Source: REEB95 sp050729555
GTDB lineage: Bacteria > Pseudomonadota > Alphaproteobacteria > ATCC43930 > CGMCC-115725
Assembly (NCBI GenBank): GCA_050729555.1
Contig: JBOHLR010000079.1
Location: 1 to 10,793 of the forward strand
Direction: 5' to 3'
Length of the DNA stretch: 10,793 nt
In this document: positions 6,073 through 10,793 of the stretch, in pieces
How positions within the stretch are numbered: position 1 is the stretch's first letter
Layout of the letters: each line of letters starts with the position of its first letter
Translations under genes and position numbers: made by a program
The notes under the pieces: generated by a model
The model's database searches: none
Told to the model about the DNA's origin: nothing
What the model saw: the letters and a program-made list of their open reading frames with translations, nothing else

Positions 6073-6695
6073 GGCTGCTTCGCGGACCGCGGCAAGGAGT
6101 CGGCGACCCAGGCCGGTACGTCATGCAACGCGCGATGGCTAGCGGCGTCGAATGCCTCGACCACCGCCGACACGGTGTTCCGCGTCGCCGGCACCGTGGC
6201 CGCGAACTGCCGCTGCGCGAGGATATCCCCGTCGGGCATGCGTAACAGCCGCAGATCGAGCATCACCCGCACCTGCGGCAGCGTGCCGGCGCCGTAATCG
6301 GCCTCGAAATGGTCGAGCGCGCCGAGCACGACGTAGTCGGCGCGCAACGCCAGGGAGCGTTGTGCCACCCGGCTGAAACGACCGGCATGCGCAAGCGTAT
6401 CGAGCAGCAGATTGTCGATCAGCACCGGCGCGCGGTCGGTCCATTCCGCATCGGCGAAATATTCGAGGCGCGTCGCTCTCGGGCTGAGCGCGATCCGCGC
6501 GGTATCGAGCGCGCCGGGCGCGTCGACGTTGCCGACGAGAATCTGAGCCTGGATCGGCGCACCGGCCGCCTGCACGGCTTCCGCCGGCGACAGGCGGTAC
6601 AGCTTAGGCGGTGGCGGCGGTGCCGGCAGCAGCCCGCCGCTGCAGCCCGCGAGCGCCAGGGATAAGAGCAAGATTGCAACGCGCCGCCGGGCCAT
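6069..6695 (-). CDS. ABC-type transport auxiliary lipoprotein (PqiC-like)
   Basis: A 208-residue lipoprotein of the ABC_trans_aux family (PF03886), which includes PqiC. Such proteins sit in the outer or inner membrane and dock with MCE proteins of lipid transporters. The signal peptide runs from MARRR through a leucine-rich core to the lipobox LALAGC, with C18 as the lipidated cysteine. A proline-rich tether (APPPPPK) follows, then YRLSP, the usual first strand of the family. Later blocks include RLEYFADAEWTDRAP (the family's Y-x3-xW region), LLLDTLAHAGRFSRV, and DYVVLGALDHFEADY. The start is ATG 6695, overlapping the MCE stop by one base (TGATG); GTG 6698 immediately before it would overlap by four (GTGA), and both give essentially the same protein. 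It ends four bases into the next gene. A PqiC-type partner with Mla-type permease and ATPase is a mixed architecture. Confidence 0.9.
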   Translation of the reverse strand: MARRRVAILLLSLALAGCSGGLLPAPPPPPKLYRLSPAEAVQAAGAPIQAQILVGNVDAPGALDTARIALSPRATRLEYFADAEWTDRAPVLIDNLLLDTLAHAGRFSRVAQRSLALRADYVVLGALDHFEADYGAGTLPQVRVMLDLRLLRMPDGDILAQRQFAATVPATRNTVSAVVEAFDAASHRALHDVPAWVADSLPRSAKQP

Positions 6696-7531
6696 CACTG
6701 GGGAGTATAGCCTTGCAAGCGGTTGCCGTAGATCACCCGCGACGGATCGCGATTGAGCGAATCGACCAACCGCGTCAACTCGGCGACCAGGACACGCGAA
6801 TCGGCCAGCAGCTGCTGCAACTCGGGCAGGCCACGGGTCGTGAAGTCACTGACCGGCTTCTGGCTGGTGCGCATCATGCGGTCGAGATTGTCCGCCGCCT
6901 GATCGAAATGCTTCACCGCCGCCGACAGGCCGCCGAGACTCGCGTCGAGATCGCGCGAATGCGCCGCCAGGATCGCGCTCACCTGGCGCATATTGGCCAG
7001 TGTCTCGGTCAGCGCCTTGCGGTTATCGGCACTGGTGACGTCGTTGAGCTGGTCGGCGAGCGTCGACAGCTTCTGGATGAGGACGGGCATGCCGTTGAAC
7101 AACTCTGTCAATTGCGACGAGCGCGATCGAATCACCGGATAGGGTTGGCCTTTTTCGGCGATCAGCGGCGGCGCTGTGCCGCTGACGCCGGCGATCTCGA
7201 CATAGGCCGTGCCGGTCAGGCCTTTGACCTGCAATTCGGCCACACAATCGTTTCGGATGATAATGTTCTGATTGATGTCGACGGTCACGCGCACCTGAGT
7301 CGGCCGTTGCGGATCGAGCGTGATCGTCGCCACGCGGCCGACCAGGACGCCGTTGTAGCGTACGTCGGAGCCGACATCGAGGCCGGAGACCGAGCCGTCG
7401 AAATAGATGTCGTAGTGTGCGGCGCTGACCTTGAACGGCGCCTGCACGAACCACAGCAGCACCACCGCCAGCCCGGCCAGCAGGACGAGCACGAAACCTC
7501 CGACGAGCACGTATTCGGCGCGTGTTTCCAT
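6695..7531 (-). CDS. MCE-domain (MlaD-like) membrane-anchored lipid transport protein
   Basis: Substrate-binding part of a lipid ABC transporter, anchored in the inner membrane with its body in the periplasm. It has 278 residues: one helix at about 9-29, an MCE/MlaD domain (PF02470) at about 38-115 with the typical strands YFDGSVSGLDVGSDVRYNGV and VKGLTGTAYVEI, then a long helical, coiled-coil-prone region at about 138-260 and a short C-terminal RDPSRVIYGN motif. MCE domains form hexamers with a central pore; a single domain plus a long helix suggests a short tunnel or needle. The start is ATG 7531, giving METRAEYVLVGGF, the usual MlaD-like N-terminus; the frame runs open upstream into the ATPase gene but only as a shadow. 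It begins four bases after the ATPase stop. This is a single-domain MCE protein, unlike the multi-domain Pqi and Let types. Confidence 0.94.
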   Translation of the reverse strand: METRAEYVLVGGFVLVLLAGLAVVLLWFVQAPFKVSAAHYDIYFDGSVSGLDVGSDVRYNGVLVGRVATITLDPQRPTQVRVTVDINQNIIIRNDCVAELQVKGLTGTAYVEIAGVSGTAPPLIAEKGQPYPVIRSRSSQLTELFNGMPVLIQKLSTLADQLNDVTSADNRKALTETLANMRQVSAILAAHSRDLDASLGGLSAAVKHFDQAADNLDRMMRTSQKPVSDFTTRGLPELQQLLADSRVLVAELTRLVDSLNRDPSRVIYGNRLQGYTPQ

Positions 7532-7535
7532 GGCC

Positions 7536-8330
7536 CTACCCGCTGGCCGCTTCGGCGATTCGCGCGGCGCGCCCGCGCGGGCCGCTGAAATATTGCTGAA
7601 TCCACGGATCCGGATTGCGCAGCAGTTCGGCAAGCGTGCCGATGACGAGATGCTGGTCGACGATCACCGCGATGCGATCGCAAATCGCCGTCAGACTGTC
7701 GAGATCGTGCGTCACCATGAACACCGTCAGCCCGAGGCTTTCCTTGAGATCCCGTACCAAACCGTCGAAATCCGTGGCGGCGATCGGATCGAGCCCGGCG
7801 GTGGGCTCGTCGAGGAACAGCAGCTTGGGATCGAGCGCGAGAGCGCGCGCCAGCCCGGCGCGCTTGCGCATGCCGCCCGACAGCGCGGCCGGCATCTTTT
7901 CGGCCGTGTCGGGCGGCAAGCCGACCAGCGCGATCTTGAGCGCGGCGATCTCGTGCATCAGCGCCGGGGAAAGGTCGAGCTGTTCGCGCAACGGCACCAT
8001 GATGTTCTCGGCGACAGTCAGCGAGCTGAACAGCGCGCCGTCCTGAAACAGCACGCCCCATCGTCTGCCGAAGCGCCGCAGATCGCCCTGCCCTGGCCGT
8101 CCGAGCTCCTCGCCGAAAATCGCGACCGCGCCGGCAGCCGCCGGCGTCAGGCCGACGATCGTGCGCAGCAGGACCGACTTGCCCGACCCGGATGCACCGA
8201 CGACGCCCAGTACTTCGCCGGATCGCAAATCGAAGGTCGCGTCGCGCAACAGAACACGGCCACCGGCCCTGGTGGCAAGACCGCGCACCCGCACGAGCGC
8301 GGCGGCCGCGGGATCAGATTCCGATCGCAT
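7536..8330 (-). CDS. Lipid transporter ATPase, MlaF-like
   Basis: ATP-binding subunit that powers the MlaE-type permease. Counting from ATG 8330, the 264-residue protein has all ABC motifs: Walker A GASGSGKS (45-52), Q-loop Q96 in VLFQDGALFSSLTV, signature LSGGMRKRAGLARAL (150-164), Walker B LLFLDEPTAGLDP (170-182, with E175) and switch histidine H208 in MVTHD. The wording FQDGALF and GGMRKRAGLARA is characteristic of the MlaF/Ttg2A group rather than of import ATPases. ATG 8330 overlaps the permease gene by 17 bases; ATG 8354, eight codons upstream, is an alternative with a 41-base overlap. Neither has a clear binding site, so coupling to permease translation is likely. The C-terminus continues about 55 residues past the switch region and ends in a basic, alanine-rich tail. 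The gene appears complete. Confidence 0.94.
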   Translation of the reverse strand: MRSESDPAAAALVRVRGLATRAGGRVLLRDATFDLRSGEVLGVVGASGSGKSVLLRTIVGLTPAAAGAVAIFGEELGRPGQGDLRRFGRRWGVLFQDGALFSSLTVAENIMVPLREQLDLSPALMHEIAALKIALVGLPPDTAEKMPAALSGGMRKRAGLARALALDPKLLFLDEPTAGLDPIAATDFDGLVRDLKESLGLTVFMVTHDLDSLTAICDRIAVIVDQHLVIGTLAELLRNPDPWIQQYFSGPRGRAARIAEAASG

Positions 8331-9438
8331 TGAAAAAGATCGAGAAGAGCGCATCGAGGACGATGACCAGGAAAATGGCTTGGACTACGGATTGCGTCGT
8401 GCGGCGCCCGACGCTTTCGGCGCTGCGGGTCACGAGAAGCCCCTCGTTGCAACCGATGAGAGCGATGCAGGCGGCAAAAAATGGCGCTTTTATGATACCG
8501 AGAAACACGCTCCACAGCGATACCGCGCTGTGCAGCTGCGCCAGAAACATCGTCAGCGGGATATCGAGCGATATCCGGCAGATAACGGCGCCGCCGGCGA
8601 GACCTGTGAAGTCGGCCCAAAAGGTCAGAAACGGCAGGGTCAGGATCAGCCCGAGGATGCGCGGCGCCACCAGAACCTCGATCGGATCGAGGCCGAGGGT
8701 GCGCATCGCGTCGACTTCCTCGTTGACGATCATGGCGCCGATTTCGGCGGTGAAGGCGCTGCCGGAGCGGCCGGCGATGATGATCGCGGCCAGCAACCCG
8801 CCGAGCTCACGGAGGAAACCGACAGCGAGAAGGTTGACGGTGAAGATTTCGGCGCCATAAGGCTTCAGCTGCTGCGCGCCGATATAGGTCATGACGATGC
8901 CGACGAGGAACGACAGCAACCCGACAATGCCAAGCGCCGAAACGCCGGCGCGTTGCATCTGCGCCACCATCGGCGTGAAACGCAGGCGGCGCGGCTGCGC
9001 ACCGGTGCGCAGGAACGTGATGGCGACCGCGCCGAAGAACCCGAGTAACGCGCGCGACAACCGCAGGAACTCGACCGTGCGGAAGCCGATATGCGCCAGC
9101 AGCACAATCAGCCCGAAGCCGCGGTGCGTCCGCTTGATCGGATCGAACGGATGTTTCTCGATTTGAGCGAACAGCGGCGCCAACTCGGCGCCGACGTGAT
9201 CGACGCTGACCGCGGCGCCGCGCGCCTCGAGACCGCGCTTCAGCCGGAACAGCAGCCAGGCACCCGTCGTATCCATCGCCTCGACGCCGGCTAGGTCGAT
9301 GCGCACCCGACGGACCGCGCCGGCCCGCACCTCGGCCAGGCGCTCGTCGAGCGCCTGGGCATCGGCAATCACCCAACGGCCGCGCGGGCGCAGCACGAGC
9401 GCGTCGCCGTCACGGGTCTGCTCGATGGACTGGGCCAT
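8314..9438 (-). CDS. MlaE-family lipid transporter permease with fused N-terminal STAS domain
   Basis: Inner-membrane permease of a phospholipid-type ABC transporter, 374 residues. Residues 1 to about 95 form a STAS domain like MlaB: RVRIDLAGVEAMDTTGAWLL (45-63) carries the D-T/S-(T/S)-G loop (D56-T57-T58-G59), in the position of the regulatory Thr of E. coli MlaB. After a linker, residues about 125-374 form the MlaE domain (PF02405), with conserved IAGRSGSAFTAEIGAM (221-236) and VNEEVDAMRTLGLDPIEVLVAPR (238-260), the coupling-helix region that contacts the ATPase. Hydrophobic helices cover about 165-187, 198-222, 257-290, 300-330 and 350-372. ATG 9438 has GAGGG five bases upstream. It heads the operon; a possible -10 (9465-9470) precedes it. 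The fusion replaces a separate mlaB gene. STAS-MlaE fusions are known in other proteobacteria. Confidence 0.95.
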   Translation of the reverse strand: MAQSIEQTRDGDALVLRPRGRWVIADAQALDERLAEVRAGAVRRVRIDLAGVEAMDTTGAWLLFRLKRGLEARGAAVSVDHVGAELAPLFAQIEKHPFDPIKRTHRGFGLIVLLAHIGFRTVEFLRLSRALLGFFGAVAITFLRTGAQPRRLRFTPMVAQMQRAGVSALGIVGLLSFLVGIVMTYIGAQQLKPYGAEIFTVNLLAVGFLRELGGLLAAIIIAGRSGSAFTAEIGAMIVNEEVDAMRTLGLDPIEVLVAPRILGLILTLPFLTFWADFTGLAGGAVICRISLDIPLTMFLAQLHSAVSLWSVFLGIIKAPFFAACIALIGCNEGLLVTRSAESVGRRTTQSVVQAIFLVIVLDALFSIFFNAIGI

Positions 9439-9464
9439 CCCCTCCCTCGGCCGGGTTTTCCGCC

Positions 9465-9470
9465 ATTCTA
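9465..9470 (-). promoter_or_regulatory. Possible -10 element for the lipid-transport operon
   Basis: Read on the minus strand, TTGCGCTAGAATGG contains TAGAAT, matching five of six TATAAT positions, about 27 bases before ATG 9438. The leader would be roughly 20 bases and would include the GAGGG binding site. No good -35 hexamer is present, so it may need an activator or be an extended type. Confidence 0.4.
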
Positions 9471-9509
9471 GCGCAAGACGGCGCTTTCGTACCGGCGCGC
9501 TGGCAGTCT

Positions 9510-9526
9510 AAATTGGGCCGCAATTT
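9510..9526 (+). promoter_or_regulatory. Inverted repeat in the apt leader
   Basis: AAATTG (9510-9515) and CAATTT (9521-9526) form a perfect six-base inverted repeat around the five bases GGCCG. It is one of the few AT-containing spots in this region, lies between the divergent genes and ends 17 bases before the apt ATG. It could be an operator, part of the apt promoter, or a leader hairpin in front of the GGGGCGGGGG binding region. Chance is possible at this length. Confidence 0.3.
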
Positions 9527-9543
9527 CCGTCGGGGCGGGGGCA

Positions 9544-10059
9544 ATGGACCTGAAACAACACATCCGAAGCGTGCCGGATTTTCCCAAGAAAGGGATTCTT
9601 TTCTACGACATCTCGACCCTGCTCGCGCACGCGAAGGCGTGGCAGGCGACGGTCGAGCGGATGGAAAAAGCGCTGGCGCCGCATCGGCCCGAAATTTTGG
9701 TCGGCATCGAATCGCGCGGCTTCCTGGTCGCGGCGCCGCTGGCGCTGGCGCTGGGCATTGGCTTCGTCATGGTCCGCAAGCGCGGCAAACTGCCGGGCGC
9801 CACCGTTCCGTACACCTATGCCCTGGAATACGGCACCGACACGATCGAGATTCAGGCCGATGCCATCGAGCGCGGCCGGCGCGTCGTCGTGCTCGACGAT
9901 CTGCTCGCCACCGGCGGCACGATGGCGGCGGCGATCAATCTCTGCCGCCAGGTCGGGGGCAACGTCGCCGCCGCCGCCTGCATCATCGAGCTCAGCTTCC
10001 TCAACGGCCGCAAGCGGCTCGAGGTGCCATTCACGTCGGTCGTGGCCTACGACGCCTGA
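9544..10059 (+). CDS. apt: Adenine phosphoribosyltransferase
   Basis: Salvages adenine: adenine plus PRPP gives AMP and pyrophosphate, in the cytoplasm. The protein has 171 residues, the normal length. Its N-terminus has the family block IRSVPDFPKKGILFYDISTLL (7-27), where many Apts read FRDIT; Y21 and S24 are mild changes. ILVGIESRGFLVAAPLA (51-67) follows, then VMVRKRGKLPG (75-85), the flexible-loop YALEYGTDTIEI (92-103) and the PRPP-binding motif VVVLDDLLATGGT (114-126) with acidic pair D118-D119. All catalytic positions look intact. ATG 9544 follows a G-rich stretch (GGGGCGGGGG) that can pair with 16S rRNA only loosely. It is transcribed divergently from the lipid transporter operon and converges on the potassium channel gene, which ends 24 bases beyond its stop. 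It looks like a single-gene unit. Confidence 0.96.
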   Translation: MDLKQHIRSVPDFPKKGILFYDISTLLAHAKAWQATVERMEKALAPHRPEILVGIESRGFLVAAPLALALGIGFVMVRKRGKLPGATVPYTYALEYGTDTIEIQADAIERGRRVVVLDDLLATGGTMAAAINLCRQVGGNVAAAACIIELSFLNGRKRLEVPFTSVVAYDA

Positions 10060-10061
10060 CG

Positions 10062-10077
10062 GCGATCGCGCGGTCGC
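10062..10077. terminator. Short hairpin between convergent apt and channel genes
   Basis: Bases 10062-10067 (GCGATC) can pair with 10072-10077 (GGTCGC), six pairs including one G-T, around a four-base GCGC loop. It lies inside the 24-base gap between the two stops. There is no clear T-run on either strand, so it is at best a weak bidirectional terminator. Confidence 0.2.
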
Positions 10078-10083
10078 AGCGTT

Positions 10084-10793
10084 TCAGCCGCTCGTTTCTT
10101 CTTCGGCGTCGTGGAAGTGCTCGTAATCGACGGTGAGCCGGCCATCCGAGGTGCGGCCGATGATATCGGACAGGCGCCACCCCCAGCGGATATTGTCCGG
10201 CCGGTAGCTCTTCCGCGCATAAATCGTCTGGGCGAAACTTTCGTCGAGGCCGCTGATGCTGGCGATGATCTCCGCCTCCTGCGCCCGCAGCGTCTGGTCG
10301 CTGGACTTATATAACGGACTGGCCTCGTCGATCGGATGCATAACGGTCCAGGTCAGCACGAACGTCGGGTTGTGATGCCGCGCCGCCTTCAGGTCGTAGA
10401 AGCGCCGCATCACCTGGCCCTCGGCAGTGATCTCGTTGCGCACCAGCATGAGGCTCGCCGATGCCTCAAGAATCCGATTGCGGCGCTGATTGGCGGCGCG
10501 AAACATCAGCGTCTGCACGCCGTCATATTGGCTGACGACGGCGACGTCGCTGAACATGACGCGCGCCGTCGGCCGCGAGAAGCGCGCGAAAATCAGACCG
10601 GTGGCCAATGCGAACCCGGTCATGCCGAGCAGGACCTCGACCGTGACCACGGCGTTGACATAGAACGTCGCCGGATGCATGTCGCCATAGCCGATCGTCG
10701 CCATGGTTTGGACGCTGAAAAAGAAGGCGTCGGCGAAGGAACCGGGCTTGGCGTTGGCAATGCCGCCTTCCTGCGCGAAATAGAGCAACGCAA
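10084..10793 (-). CDS. KirBac-type inward-rectifier potassium channel (N-terminus beyond window)
   Basis: A potassium channel of the bacterial inward-rectifier family, truncated at the right edge: the frame is open to the last base, and the TTG at 10788 is an internal leucine. About 236 residues are visible. They begin within the outer helix/pore region: IANAKPGSFADAFFFSVQTM is the pore helix, followed by the filter TIGYGDMHP. The inner helix (YVNAVVTVEVLLGMTGFALATGLIFARF) has the usual glycine hinge. The cytoplasmic IRK domain follows: RPTARVMFSDVAVV, LMFRAANQRRNRILEA, FVLTWTVMHPIDEASPLY, YARKSYRPDNIRWGWRLSDI and the ending VDYEHFH. Missing are the slide helix and most of helix 1. Known KirBac proteins are tetramers gated by the cytoplasmic domain and by lipids. 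It converges on apt. It ends a few residues after the core domain, with no extra C-terminal module. Confidence 0.93.
   Translation of the reverse strand, partial: ALLYFAQEGGIANAKPGSFADAFFFSVQTMATIGYGDMHPATFYVNAVVTVEVLLGMTGFALATGLIFARFSRPTARVMFSDVAVVSQYDGVQTLMFRAANQRRNRILEASASLMLVRNEITAEGQVMRRFYDLKAARHHNPTFVLTWTVMHPIDEASPLYKSSDQTLRAQEAEIIASISGLDESFAQTIYARKSYRPDNIRWGWRLSDIIGRTSDGRLTVDYEHFHDAEEETSG

Noticed and set aside
5302..6245. Plus-strand frames opposite the histidine-rich gene
   Set aside because: They give Arg-rich products without structure; the minus-strand product has conserved-looking blocks and is coupled to the operon.
6611..7588. Plus-strand frame of 325 codons opposite the MCE gene
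   Set aside because: The minus-strand product has a clear MCE domain and anchor helix; the plus-strand product is a His/Arg-rich shadow.
8161..9048. Plus-strand frame opposite the permease and ATPase genes
   Set aside because: Same shadow pattern. The minus strand has intact Walker motifs and MlaE signature residues.
10062..10069. GCGATCGC palindrome, like the cyanobacterial HIP1 repeat
   Set aside because: I noticed only this perfect copy. It is expected by chance in GC-rich DNA and nothing else here suggests a cyanobacterium.

Overview
The window is a high-GC, densely packed chromosomal segment that reads like an alphaproteobacterium, probably in the Rhodospirillales/Hyphomicrobiales range. 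That placement rests on GC-rich codon use and on gene families: a short proteobacterial Psd beside PssA, a STAS-MlaE fusion permease, a KirBac potassium channel, and a glutamine-amidotransferase-like membrane protein. It is inferred, not tested. I see no tRNA, rRNA, CRISPR array, insertion sequence or prophage gene. No gap between genes exceeds about 105 bases, so this looks like stable core chromosome.

Left part, plus strand (1-3388). The C-terminal end of a large membrane protein (to 614) is followed by a small five-helix membrane protein (618-1121). Next comes the phosphatidylethanolamine pathway: psd (1192-1878) overlaps pssA (1878-2672) by one base, so the enzyme that makes phosphatidylserine and the one that decarboxylates it are translationally coupled. 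A secreted protein with two similar halves follows (2759-3388).

Middle, plus strand (3413-5283). A possible promoter precedes a three-gene unit joined by two ATGA overlaps. It encodes a class A flavin monooxygenase of unknown substrate, a 124-residue two-helix membrane protein with two cysteines in its loop, and an 83-residue secreted protein with two cysteines. The two small proteins are unrecognised.

Right-centre, minus strand (9438 down to 5293). A five-gene operon encodes an MCE/Mla-type lipid ABC transporter: a permease with a fused N-terminal STAS domain, an ATPase, a membrane-anchored MCE protein, a PqiC-like lipoprotein, and a histidine-rich protein of unknown function. The last gene is coupled to the lipoprotein gene by a TTGA junction. 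With psd-pssA less than 3 kb away, the window holds both phospholipid synthesis and probable phospholipid movement between membranes.

Right end. apt (9544-10059) is transcribed divergently from the transporter operon across a 105-base region. It faces a convergent KirBac-type inward-rectifier potassium channel gene whose 5' end lies beyond the window.

Most of the window is ordinary housekeeping and envelope biology. The parts most likely to be undescribed are the histidine-rich fifth gene of the lipid-transport operon and the monooxygenase plus two-microprotein unit.
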